Source: an uncultured bacterium (GTDB lineage: Bacteria; Pseudomonadota; Gammaproteobacteria; Burkholderiales; Burkholderiaceae_C). From it: a DNA stretch of 64,000 nucleotides. The stretch lies in assembly GCA_903928495.1 (NCBI GenBank), contig CAIYQZ010000004.1, forward strand, positions 23,049-87,048, written 5' to 3'. The translations under genes and the position numbers were made by a program. Below are positions 7,447 through 15,444 of the stretch, in pieces (the first letter of the stretch is position 1; the number at the start of each line of letters is the position of its first letter). Under the pieces are notes generated by a model. It did not search any database. It was not told where the DNA came from and saw nothing but the letters and a program-made list of their open reading frames with translations.

Positions 7447-8649
7447 TCAGGCGCCTCGCGCCAGCCGCAGCCCGGTGAACTGCCACCGCGCATCGGTGGG
7501 GAAAAAGTTGCGGTAACTGGGGCGAACGTGCCCAGGCGGTGTGGCCCACGAGCCGCCTTTGAGCACCATCTGGTTGACCATGAACTTGCCGTTGTATTCA
7601 CCCACCGCACCGGCCCAGGGCCGGTAGCCGGGGTGAGGCAGGTAGGCGCTGTTGGTCCACTCCCACACGCTGCCGCCCAAGGTCATGGCGTTTGCAGCGG
7701 CGTGTTCCCACTCGGCCTCGGTGGGCAGGCGCAGGGCTTGGCCTGTTTGTGCACCCAGCCAGCGCGCATAGGCATCGGCCTCGAACCAGCACAGGTGTGT
7801 GGCTGTGGCGTGTGGGTTCAATGGCACGCGCCCATGCAAGGTGAACACCGTCCAACCATCCTCGCCGTCGGACTCCCAATACAGCGGTGCGCTGGCACGC
7901 TGGGCGCGCACCCAGTCCCACCCGGCCGACATCCACCAGCGCGGGTCGGTGTAGCCGCCATCGGTCACAAAGGCCAACCATTCACCCTGCGTCACCGGGC
8001 GGTTGGCCAGTGCGTATGCCTGCAGCCACACGGGGTGGCGCGGGCTTTCGTTGTCAAAGGCAAAGCCGCTGCCGCTGTGGCCCATGTGCGCCAGCCCTTC
8101 GGCGAACCCTGTCCACTCCAGAGGTGCGGCAGGGCCGGGAGGAGGCTCAGCATCTGGTGAATACACGGGGGCCAGCGGGTTGCACGACAGCAGGTGTTTG
8201 ATGTCTGTCAGCAGCAGCTCCTGGTGCTGTTGTTCGTGCTGCAGGCCCAGCTCCACCAGCTCGGCCAATTCGTGCGAGAGATGGGTGGTGGGCTGTTGCA
8301 GCAGGCCAGCCATTCGTTCGTCCAACTGCGCACGGTAGGCACGCACGGTGGCCAGGTCAGGCCGCGTGATGAGGCCGCGCTGCGGGCGCGGATGCTGGTC
8401 GCCCACAGCCTGGTAGTAGCTGTTGAAAAGCACCCTGAATGCAGGGTGAAACGGCTGAAAGCCAGGTTCGAAGCGCTCCAGCACAAAGGTCTCGAAGAAC
8501 CAGGTCACATGGGCCAGGTGCCACTTGGTGGGGCTGGCGTCGGGCATGGACTGCACCTGGCAGTCGGCCTCGCTCAGTGGGGCGGCCAGCGCCAGGGTAT
8601 GGGCGCGCACATCGGCGTAGCGCTGTGCCAGGGGGGTGGCAGTGTTCAT
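7447..8649 (-). CDS. egtB: ergothioneine biosynthesis protein EgtB (non-haem iron sulfoxide synthase)
   Basis: In ergothioneine synthesis EgtB couples hercynine to a thiol (gamma-glutamylcysteine or cysteine) using O2 and Fe(II). The 400-residue protein has an N-terminal DinB_2 domain with candidate iron ligands H47 (HLAHVTWFFE) and H138/H142 (HEQQHQE), then a formylglycine-generating-enzyme-like domain (PTEAEWEHAA, GSVWEWT, VLKGGSWATPP, RPSYRNFFP). QSMPDASPTKWHLAH is typical of the EgtB group rather than SenA. It is the last gene of a five-gene minus-strand run behind the ABC importer, 34 bp after the second permease. EgtD, which supplies hercynine, lies across the divergent promoter. The thiol donor, and whether it truly handles sulfur rather than selenium, is inferred. 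Confidence 0.85.
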   Translation of the reverse strand: MNTATPLAQRYADVRAHTLALAAPLSEADCQVQSMPDASPTKWHLAHVTWFFETFVLERFEPGFQPFHPAFRVLFNSYYQAVGDQHPRPQRGLITRPDLATVRAYRAQLDERMAGLLQQPTTHLSHELAELVELGLQHEQQHQELLLTDIKHLLSCNPLAPVYSPDAEPPPGPAAPLEWTGFAEGLAHMGHSGSGFAFDNESPRHPVWLQAYALANRPVTQGEWLAFVTDGGYTDPRWWMSAGWDWVRAQRASAPLYWESDGEDGWTVFTLHGRVPLNPHATATHLCWFEADAYARWLGAQTGQALRLPTEAEWEHAAANAMTLGGSVWEWTNSAYLPHPGYRPWAGAVGEYNGKFMVNQMVLKGGSWATPPGHVRPSYRNFFPTDARWQFTGLRLARGA

Positions 8650-8683
8650 GGGGCAGACGAAATCAAAGGCGGATGTCGGGCAA

Positions 8684-9526
8684 TCAGCGCGTCATGATGC
8701 GGCGCGAGAGGTGGCTGGCTGCGTCCACCATGGCCACCATCAACAACATCGCGGCCAGGATGGTGGCGGTTTTGTGCATCTGGAACAGGCCCATGTGAAA
8801 GGCCAGCAACTGGCCCAGGCCGCCCGCGCCCACCACCCCCAGCACGGCGGCGGCGCGGATGTTGTTTTCCCAGCGGTAGAGCGTGTAGCTCATGAGCTGG
8901 GGCAGCACCTGCGGCAGCGTGGCATACCAGAACACCCGGCCCGCAGGCACACCCTGCACGCGCAGCGCATCAGCGGGCCCGGGCGGTGCGTTTTCAATCG
9001 CCTCGGCAAACAAGCGGCCCAACACGCCAGTGGTGTGCAGCGCCAGCGCCAGCGTGCCCGCAAACGGCCCCAGACCGGCAGATATCAGCAGCAGCGCCGC
9101 CCACACCAGCTCAGGGATGCTGCGCAGTGCGTTCAGCAGCAAGCGGGTGAAGGCCTTGGCCTTGCCCGCCGGAGCCACAACCGCGTGTTGGGTGGGCGCG
9201 TGGCTGGCTGGCAGGGCCAGTGCCAGCCCGGCCACCGCTGCCAGCAGTGTGCCCAGCACCGACATGGCCAGCGTTTCCCAGGTGCCCACCAGTACTTTGT
9301 GCACAAAGGGGCCAGACAGGTCGGGCGGGAAAAACTCTGCCACGAACCGGCCCATGCTGGCAGCAGCCTCCAGCGACAGAAACTGCGCCCACTGCAAATC
9401 CAGCGACCAAAAGCTGGCCACCACCAGCACCAACAGTCCGGCAGTGAACCAGCAGGCTTTGCAGCGCGCGTCAAACAAGGGCGGGGGCAGCTTGTAAGGC
9501 TGGTTGGCGGCTTGCGGCTTTTTCAT
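8684..9526 (-). CDS. PhnE-type ABC permease, putative selenium-oxyanion importer (second permease)
   Basis: A 280-residue inner-membrane permease of the PhnE group. About six hydrophobic segments are visible, with the ATPase-coupling loop recognisable as LRVQGVPAGRVFWYATLPQVLPQL, and the PhnE-like AAVLGVVGAGGLGQLL near the end. It belongs to a tandem permease pair 35 bp apart, as in several phosphonate/phosphite/selenate-type systems. The ATG at 9526 is preferred over an upstream TTG at 9550. Substrate assignment rests on the binding protein and on the selenium genes nearby, not on the permease itself. Confidence 0.85.
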   Translation of the reverse strand: MKKPQAANQPYKLPPPLFDARCKACWFTAGLLVLVVASFWSLDLQWAQFLSLEAAASMGRFVAEFFPPDLSGPFVHKVLVGTWETLAMSVLGTLLAAVAGLALALPASHAPTQHAVVAPAGKAKAFTRLLLNALRSIPELVWAALLLISAGLGPFAGTLALALHTTGVLGRLFAEAIENAPPGPADALRVQGVPAGRVFWYATLPQVLPQLMSYTLYRWENNIRAAAVLGVVGAGGLGQLLAFHMGLFQMHKTATILAAMLLMVAMVDAASHLSRRIMTR

Positions 9527-9560
9527 GCTGTGTCTCGCTTCGTGCCTCAATTCAGCCGAA

Positions 9561-10394
9561 TCAGCCCAGGGCGCGGCGCAGCCATGCGCTCACGCGGTCG
9601 GCCAGCGCCACCAGGGCCATGAACACCAGCAACATGCTGGCAACCTCGCCGCCGTTGAACATCTTCATGCTGTTGTCCAGTTGCTGGCCCAGGCCACCCG
9701 CACCCACAAAACCGAGGACCACCGATGAGCGGATGGCGCACTCCCAGCGGTACACCGTGTAGCTGGTCAGTTCGGCAGCGCTGGTGGGCAGCAGCCCGTA
9801 AAAAAAGGCTTGCAGCCGCCCGCTGCCGTTGCGCAGCAGGGTTTCGGTGGGGTGGGTTTCGCTGCTTTCCAGAATTTCTCCGTACACCTTGCCCAGCATG
9901 CCGCCATACGTCAGGGCGATGGCCAGCACCCCGGCGGTGGGCCCCAGGCCCACCACACGCACAAACACCAGTGCCCACACCAGTTCGGGGATGCTGCGCA
10001 ACACAATCAGCAACCACCGCACGGCCTGGCGCACCGCATAGGGCAGCGCAGCCATGCGGCCCGACAGTGCGGACACCGACAGCACCCGCGTGTTCAACAG
10101 CGTGAGTGGTATGGCAATGACCAGCGCCAGCGTGATGCCTGCCGTGGCCATGGCCACCGTGCGCCAGGTTTCTTTGACCACCATGGCCAGAAACTCGCCA
10201 CTGTGGGCCAGGGGCCAGAAGCTGGCGATGAACTGGCCACTGATGCGCAGGTTGTCGGGCTCCAGCAGTACCCAGGGTTTGAACTCGGTGGCGACGCCCA
10301 GCGGCCACAGCAACAGGACGCACAGCAACGCCCAAGTGAGGCGGCCCATCCAGGCCGGGTCGCGGTCGGGGGCGCTCAACGTGTTGGCGGTCAT
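9561..10394 (-). CDS. PhnE-type ABC permease, putative selenium-oxyanion importer (first permease)
   Basis: A 277-residue permease related to the following one, so the pair probably forms a heterodimeric channel. It shows TWRTVAMATAGITLALVIAIPLTLL, RSIPELVWALVFVRVVGLGP, the coupling loop LRNGSGRLQAFFYGLLPTSAAEL and VVLGFVGAGGLGQQL. ATG 10394 is chosen; an in-frame TTG sits 6 bases upstream. It begins 10 bp after the ATPase gene stop. Gene order binding protein, ATPase, permease, permease, egtB with gaps from -4 to +34 bp supports a single transcript. Confidence 0.85.
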   Translation of the reverse strand: MTANTLSAPDRDPAWMGRLTWALLCVLLLWPLGVATEFKPWVLLEPDNLRISGQFIASFWPLAHSGEFLAMVVKETWRTVAMATAGITLALVIAIPLTLLNTRVLSVSALSGRMAALPYAVRQAVRWLLIVLRSIPELVWALVFVRVVGLGPTAGVLAIALTYGGMLGKVYGEILESSETHPTETLLRNGSGRLQAFFYGLLPTSAAELTSYTVYRWECAIRSSVVLGFVGAGGLGQQLDNSMKMFNGGEVASMLLVFMALVALADRVSAWLRRALG

Positions 10395-10404
10395 GTCCAA
10401 GCCT

Positions 10405-11256
10405 TCACCGGCAATGCATCACCACTGGCTGCGGCGCGGGGGCGGGTGCCTCCGCAAGGGCGACCGGCGGCTCACCGCGCAACTCGTGCTCGAACTGGTC
10501 GTACAGCTTGGCCAACCGCTCGGGCGTGACTTGGGCTGCGGGCAAATCAAACGCCACTGCGCCGTCACGCATGCCCACCACGCGGGGGAAATGGGCCAAG
10601 GCCACGTCCACCTGGTGCAGGGTGGCCACCAGCGTCACGCCGCGTTCCCGCGCACCGGTGAGCAAGGTGGACACGGCCTGGCGGGAGCGGGTGGGGTCCA
10701 GTGCTGACAGCGGTTCATCAATGAGCCAAAGCCGCGCCGGGGCCAGCAGGCCTCGTGCCAGGCCGACGCGCTGGCGTTCGCCGCCGCTCAGGCGGTCCAC
10801 GCGTTCAAACAGCTTGTCGCCCAGGTCGAAACGCTCCAGCGCATCAAAGGCTGCGGGAATGTCGGCCGGGTAAAACAGCGAGCGCAGGCTGTGCCACAGC
10901 CCCATGGCGGGCAGTCGGCCCGCCAGCACGGCGGTGACCACGCGCTGGCGCGGGGGCAATGGCGGCACTTGGGGCGCCAGAAACAGTTGCCCGCGCAGGC
11001 GCTGCAGCTCAGGTCTGGGCAACTGCCAGGGGTTTTGGCCCCCCAGCGTCAGGGTGCCTCCGGTGGGTGGCAACGCACAGGCCAGCACCTGCAGCAGCGT
11101 GGTTTTGCCCGCACCAGACGGGCCAATGACGGCCACTTGCTCACCAGTAGCCAGGTGCAGGTTCAGGCCAGTGAGTGCCGGGGCCGCGCCTGGGCGCGCC
11201 GCCGGGTGGCAGGCGGCCAGGTCGGTCAGCCTCAGGTCCAGGCCGGTGGGGCTCAC
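10405..11256 (-). CDS. PhnC-type ABC transporter ATPase
   Basis: A 283-residue nucleotide-binding subunit that would power the importer from the cytoplasmic face. Walker A is GPSGAGKTT, the Q-loop region is LAPQVPPLPP, the signature is LSGGERQRVGLARGL, Walker B is LWLIDEPLSALDP and the switch histidine is in LVATLHQVD. The GTG start at 11256 overlaps the binding-protein stop as GTGA, a translational-coupling arrangement. The C-terminal ~30 residues are Ala/Pro-rich and beyond the usual domain. PhnC-type classification follows from its partners. Confidence 0.9.
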   Translation of the reverse strand: MSPTGLDLRLTDLAACHPAARPGAAPALTGLNLHLATGEQVAVIGPSGAGKTTLLQVLACALPPTGGTLTLGGQNPWQLPRPELQRLRGQLFLAPQVPPLPPRQRVVTAVLAGRLPAMGLWHSLRSLFYPADIPAAFDALERFDLGDKLFERVDRLSGGERQRVGLARGLLAPARLWLIDEPLSALDPTRSRQAVSTLLTGARERGVTLVATLHQVDVALAHFPRVVGMRDGAVAFDLPAAQVTPERLAKLYDQFEHELRGEPPVALAEAPAPAPQPVVMHCR

Positions 11257-12131
11257 AGCAGCCCAGCGCTGCGGGCGGCGGCTTCCAGGCCCTTGTAGTT
11301 GGACGGCTGGGTGGCGATGTAGCGGGTGGCGCGGTTGAGCTTCAAAATTTCAGCCTGGTCGGGCTTGGCCGGGTCCAATGCCAGCAGCGCGGCTTTGACC
11401 TTGGCCTGCATGTCGGCAGGCATGTCGGCGTGAACCGACCAGTTGTAATTGAAGTAGCCGGGGGTGGTGTAGAACACGTCTACGGCCTTGGTGTCCACCT
11501 TGTTCTCGGTCACAAACTTCTTCCACACCGTGATGTCGAGCGCGGCGGCGTCCACCTTGCCGCTAACCACCGAGGCAATGGTGGCGTCGTGCGCACCGCT
11601 GTAGGCAATGCGCTTGAAGTCTTTTTCGGGGTCGATCTTGGCTTCCAGCAAAAAGCTGCGGGGCATCAGGTGGCCCGAGGTGCTGCTTTGCGAGCCAAAG
11701 CTGACTTGTTTGCCCTTCATGTCGGCCAGGCTCTTGATGCCGGAGTCGGTTTTGGCAATGAACACCGACTGAAACTTGGTGTCTTCTTCACGCTGTGCCA
11801 AAGGCACAATTTTTCCGCCCGAGCGCAGGTTGGCTTGCACATGGGTAAACCCGCCAAACCACACCAGGTCAACCTTCTTGTTCACCAGGGCTTCCACGGC
11901 GGCGGGGTAGTCGCTCACGGGGGTGAACTCCACTTTCACGTTCAGCGCTTTTTCCAGGTAACTGGCCAGCGGGGTGAACTTGCGAATCTGCTCGGTGGCT
12001 GCTTCTTCCGGAATGGTGGTCACGCGGAACACGGTTTGCGCGTGCAGTGCGGGGTGTATGAATGCGGCGGCAGACAACAGGGCGCAAGACATCAGGGCGC
12101 GGCGGGTGCGTGAGTGGGACAGGCTGAGCAT
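11253..12131 (-). CDS. PhnD-type periplasmic binding protein, putative selenate/selenium-oxyanion binder
   Basis: A 292-residue secreted solute-binding protein with a signal peptide ending near HPALHAQ. The mature protein starts VFRVTTIPEEAATEQIRKFTP and contains KVEFTPVSDYPAAVEAL, DLVWFGGFTHVQA and SFGSQSSTSGHLMPR, the layout of the phosphate/phosphonate-binding PhnD fold. From memory, the IPEEA...FTPL and LVWFGGFT...LAQREED blocks match the branch that databases label putative selenate ABC transporter binding protein; that label is itself context-based. Position between egtB and egtD and next to sen genes agrees. No C-P lyase genes are present, which argues against phosphonate use. It is the first gene of a minus-strand operon, divergent from egtD with 136 bp between starts. 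Confidence 0.75.
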   Translation of the reverse strand: MLSLSHSRTRRALMSCALLSAAAFIHPALHAQTVFRVTTIPEEAATEQIRKFTPLASYLEKALNVKVEFTPVSDYPAAVEALVNKKVDLVWFGGFTHVQANLRSGGKIVPLAQREEDTKFQSVFIAKTDSGIKSLADMKGKQVSFGSQSSTSGHLMPRSFLLEAKIDPEKDFKRIAYSGAHDATIASVVSGKVDAAALDITVWKKFVTENKVDTKAVDVFYTTPGYFNYNWSVHADMPADMQAKVKAALLALDPAKPDQAEILKLNRATRYIATQPSNYKGLEAAARSAGLL

Positions 12132-12267
12132 GGTGAACTCCGGGTGTGAAATGAAGACAAGAGGAACAAACAGGGCCGCGTAATTAAACCGCGATGCGGG
12201 TGGTGTCCCGGAACAGGGGTTTTACCGCACGGCTCGAAGGTGTTGCCAACCCGGTATAACCGTGGGC

Positions 12268-13245
12268 ATGTCTGTCCCCAAGCAACCCACCTTTCATCAA
12301 CTGTTCACCACAGACCACGACGCAGTCAGGGCCGAGTTGCTGGCGGGGCTCACCTCGCCTGTGGCACATACCAGCCCCAAGTTTTTGTACGACGCACTGG
12401 GCTCCCGGCTGTTTGAGGCCATCACCGAGCTGCCCGAGTACTACCCCACCCGTACCGAGGCGGCTATTTTCGAGCGCGATGGCGCTGCCTTGGCGGGTGT
12501 GGTGCCTGCAGGGGCCACGCTGGTGGACCTGGGCGCTGGCAACTGCCACAAGGCGGCCAGCCTGTTTGGCACGTTGCAGCCCAGCCGCTACGTGGCGGTG
12601 GACATCTCGGTGGACTTTTTGCGCAGCGCGCTCTTGTTGCTGCAACGCCAGCATCCCGCCATGGACATGGTGGGCTTGGGGCTGGATTTTTCAGCCGGGC
12701 TTGCGTTGCCCACCGACGTGGTGCCTGCCGACAGCCCCCGCGTCTTGTTCTACCCCGGCTCCAGCATTGGCAACTTCACGCCCGATCAGGCCCTGGCGTT
12801 TTTGCGCAGCGTGCACACCGCCTGTGGGCCAGTGGCGGGCAGCGGGCTGCTGATTGGGGTTGACCTGGTGAAAGACACGGCCGAGCTGGAGGCCGCCTAC
12901 GACGACGCGCTGGGCGTGACCGCCGCTTTCAACCTGAACCTGTTGCTGCACACCAATCGCACCGTGGGCACCGACTTCAATGTGCGCGAGTGGTTGCACG
13001 TGGCGCTGTTCAACGCGGCCGAGTCGCGGATTGAAATGCACCTGCAGGCCCGCCACACACTGACCGTGCGTTGGCCGGGTGGCCAGCGCACCTTCACCGG
13101 CGGCGAACGCATCCACACCGAAAACTCCTACAAATGGACGCTGCCGCGCTTTCAGGCGCTGCTGGCCGATGCCGGTTTTGCCGCCAGCCAGGCCTGGACG
13201 GACGAGGGGCAGCGCTTTGCCGTGTGTTGGGCGCGCGCGCTGTGA
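12268..13245 (+). CDS. egtD: L-histidine N(alpha)-methyltransferase EgtD
   Basis: Trimethylates the alpha-amino group of histidine with three S-adenosylmethionines to give hercynine, the precursor shared by ergothioneine and selenoneine. The 325-residue cytoplasmic protein matches EgtD length (~320). Landmarks: PKFLYDALGSRLFEAITELPEYYPTRTE near the N-terminus, the SAM-binding LVDLGAGNCHKA, VLFYPGSSIGNF, and the substrate-side AAFNLNLL with ENSYKW near the end. ATG 12268 is used, with an in-frame GTG 6 bases upstream. It converges on senA with 8 bp between stop codons and diverges from the importer operon, placing it between the two EgtB-type enzymes that would use its product. Confidence 0.93.
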   Translation: MSVPKQPTFHQLFTTDHDAVRAELLAGLTSPVAHTSPKFLYDALGSRLFEAITELPEYYPTRTEAAIFERDGAALAGVVPAGATLVDLGAGNCHKAASLFGTLQPSRYVAVDISVDFLRSALLLLQRQHPAMDMVGLGLDFSAGLALPTDVVPADSPRVLFYPGSSIGNFTPDQALAFLRSVHTACGPVAGSGLLIGVDLVKDTAELEAAYDDALGVTAAFNLNLLLHTNRTVGTDFNVREWLHVALFNAAESRIEMHLQARHTLTVRWPGGQRTFTGGERIHTENSYKWTLPRFQALLADAGFAASQAWTDEGQRFAVCWARAL

Positions 13246-13253
13246 TGCCTGCT

Positions 13254-14417
13254 TCAGCCGCCAGTCACCACTGCGGATTGTCCTGCCGACCGAAAGCCCG
13301 CGAAGATGTCGCGCCGCTCGGGGGTGAAGTAATTTCTGTAGTGAACTTGTGCCATCCGGTCAGCGGTGGCGGCACAAAAACCTTTCAAAACTGGGCGACC
13401 ATCAAACCACGGGGCGGAATAGTCGCGGTAGGGGTGGGGCACAAAACCGGGAAAGGGCGCAAAGGCGCTGGCCGTCCATTCCCATACCTCACCCCAGCCA
13501 AAGCCGGGCACGGTTTGGGCTGCGCACACCCACTCGGCCTCGGTGGGCAAACGGCGGCCTGCCCACTGGCACCAGGCCAGTGCATCGGTGTGGCTGATGT
13601 GCACGGCTGGGGCTGTGTCGTCCAGCGGCTGCCATTGGCCGAAGTGGCGGCTATGCCACTGGTTGCCTGCGCGGCGCACATGCAGCGGCAGTCGGTGTCC
13701 GGTGGCTTGCACAAACGGCAGGTAGCGCGCCCAACTCACGGGCGCGGTGTCGATGTCGAAAGCGTCCAGCGCCACGGTGTGGGCGCCCAGCTCGTTGTCA
13801 AACGCAAAGCCGGGGCCGCTGTATCCCATGCCGATGGTTTGGGCAGCGATGCGAACCGGCCCGTGGTCCACCGCGCGGGGCAGGTTGTGGCCCCGCGCCC
13901 ACTCGGCGGGCAAGGGCACGTTCAGCGCCTGGGCCATGTAGACCGAGGCTTCGTTGTGCATGTCTTCGTGGGCCAGCACCAGCCGCCAGAAGTACAGGTC
14001 TTTGTCGCTGCGGCCTGCCTGGGCCAGCAAGGCCAGGGTTTGGTCCAAAACGCTGCTCAGGTACGCACGGGTGTCTGTCAGGCTGGGCAGGGGCAGGTGC
14101 CAGCGGCTGGCGTGGGGCACCTGGCTGGAGTTGTACAGCGCGTCGGCGTTGGCCAAGGCCGGTGCCGGGCGGGCGTGGTCAGGCTCGCAGGCGGTGCCCA
14201 GTGGGCGCTGCTGGTTGCGCCCAATCCACCATTCCTGGAACCAGCCCACATGGCCCAGTTCCCACATGGGCGGGTTCAGTTCGGGGCTGTAGGGTATTTG
14301 CAGGCCTGGCAGCGCCTGCGCCCAGGCATCGGCCAGCGCCAGGGTGCGCTGGCGGCTGTGGCGCATGGCGCTTGCCAGGGCGGTGGCATCCATGTGGCGA
14401 AAGCTGTGGTCGTTCAT
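13254..14417 (-). CDS. senA: selenoneine synthase SenA (EgtB-like non-haem iron enzyme)
   Basis: SenA joins hercynine and a selenosugar oxidatively to form the C-Se bond of selenoneine. The 387-residue protein has a DinB_2-like N-terminal domain with candidate iron ligands H56 (WELGHVGWFQEWW) and H150/H154 (AHEDMHNEA), and an FGE-sulfatase-like C-terminal domain (RRLPTEAEWVCAA, GEVWEWTASAF, VLKGFCAATADR, YRNYFTPERRDIFAGFR). It is clearly diverged from the EgtB at 7447. The SenA call rests on its position directly next to senB and senC; biochemically characterised SenA comes from a related genus (Variovorax). The start codon is only 14 bp from the divergent senB start; internal Mets at residues 9 and 18 are alternatives. 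Confidence 0.85.
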   Translation of the reverse strand: MNDHSFRHMDATALASAMRHSRQRTLALADAWAQALPGLQIPYSPELNPPMWELGHVGWFQEWWIGRNQQRPLGTACEPDHARPAPALANADALYNSSQVPHASRWHLPLPSLTDTRAYLSSVLDQTLALLAQAGRSDKDLYFWRLVLAHEDMHNEASVYMAQALNVPLPAEWARGHNLPRAVDHGPVRIAAQTIGMGYSGPGFAFDNELGAHTVALDAFDIDTAPVSWARYLPFVQATGHRLPLHVRRAGNQWHSRHFGQWQPLDDTAPAVHISHTDALAWCQWAGRRLPTEAEWVCAAQTVPGFGWGEVWEWTASAFAPFPGFVPHPYRDYSAPWFDGRPVLKGFCAATADRMAQVHYRNYFTPERRDIFAGFRSAGQSAVVTGG

Positions 14418-14431
14418 GGAAAGGGCTTGGT

Positions 14432-15433
14432 ATGCCGGTCAATGTGAAGCATGGGCAGGGTGGCCGGGTGGTCATCGTCAGCCCGGCGCTGGCCGATGCC
14501 AACAACGGCAACTGGCAAACTGCCCAGCGCTGGCAGCGGCTGCTGTCTGCGCAACATTCTGCCCGCATCACCCGTGAATGGCCCGATGACCTGGCCAGCT
14601 CAGACGACGTGATGCTGGCCCTGCACGCCCGCCGCTCGGCTCCCAGCATTGCGGCCTGGGCCGTGCAGCGCGGCTCTCAAGGCCTGGCTGTGGTGCTGAC
14701 CGGCACAGACCTGTACCGGGACATTGCCACCGACGCCACCGCCCGCCACTCGCTGGCGCTGGCGCAGCAACTGGTGGTGTTGCAAGACCTGGGCCCGCAG
14801 GCCCTGCCCGAGGGCTTGCGGGCCAAGGCGCGGGTGGTGCTCCAGTCCACCACCGCACGGGCCACGCTGCCCAAAACCCCCTGCCACCTGCGCGCAGTGA
14901 TGGTGGGCCACCTGCGCGACGAAAAAGACCCCCGCACCCTGTTTTCCGCTGCCCGCCTTTTGAGCCAAGCAGACGGCGTGCTGATCGACCACATTGGCCA
15001 GCCGTTGGATGCCGCTTTGGGCGAAGCCGCACAAGCCACCGCTGCCGCCTGCCCGCACTACCGCTGGCTGGGCGGCTTGCCGCACGCCGCCACACGCCAG
15101 CGCATGCAGCGCGCCCATGTGCTGGTGCACACCAGCCGCATGGAAGGCGGCGCGCACGTGGTGATGGAGGCGGTGTGCAGCGGCACACCCGTGCTGGCCT
15201 CGCGCATCGATGGCAACGTGGGCCTGCTGGGCGCAAACTACGGCGGGTATTTCGAGCCCGGCGATGCCGCTGGGTTGAGCGGCCTGCTGCGCCAAGCCCG
15301 TGCCAGCCAGGGGCAACCCGACGGCCTGTTGGCCCGCCTGGTTGCCCAATGCGCCGTGCGCGCACCCCTGTTTGCCCCGGCAGCCGAGCGCCGGGCGCTG
15401 CTCGGCCTGGTGGCCGAACTGATGACACATTGA
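14432..15433 (+). CDS. senB: selenosugar synthase SenB (GT4-like glycosyltransferase)
   Basis: SenB makes a seleno-N-acetylglucosamine from UDP-GlcNAc and selenophosphate. The 333-residue cytoplasmic protein starts with a short lead, then RVVIVSPALADANNGNWQTA, characteristic of this group. The second Rossmann half carries the GT-B EX7E motif with E238 and E246 (MEGGAHVVMEA) followed by CSGTPVLASRIDG and a nucleotide-sugar pocket. ATG 14432 is selected because it puts the conserved RVVIVSPAL strand at the N-terminus; the much longer open frame upstream is antisense to senA. The stop is 11 bp before the senC start, and the two are surely cotranscribed. Confidence 0.87.
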   Translation: MPVNVKHGQGGRVVIVSPALADANNGNWQTAQRWQRLLSAQHSARITREWPDDLASSDDVMLALHARRSAPSIAAWAVQRGSQGLAVVLTGTDLYRDIATDATARHSLALAQQLVVLQDLGPQALPEGLRAKARVVLQSTTARATLPKTPCHLRAVMVGHLRDEKDPRTLFSAARLLSQADGVLIDHIGQPLDAALGEAAQATAAACPHYRWLGGLPHAATRQRMQRAHVLVHTSRMEGGAHVVMEAVCSGTPVLASRIDGNVGLLGANYGGYFEPGDAAGLSGLLRQARASQGQPDGLLARLVAQCAVRAPLFAPAAERRALLGLVAELMTH

Positions 15434-15444
15434 GAAAGACCTGA

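Noticed and set aside
8684..12131. Importer as a phosphonate or C-P lyase system
   Set aside because: PhnCDE-like components alone are not specific; no phnF-P, phnX or phosphite dehydrogenase genes are in the window, and neighbours concern selenium and ergothioneine.
12240..12268. TATAAC just upstream of egtD as a -10 box of a leaderless transcript
   Set aside because: No acceptable -35 sequence at 16-18 bp, so not listed as a promoter.
13071..14447. 458-codon plus-strand open frame covering senA
   Set aside because: It is antisense to senA, which has iron-ligand and FGE motifs; the plus frame has none.
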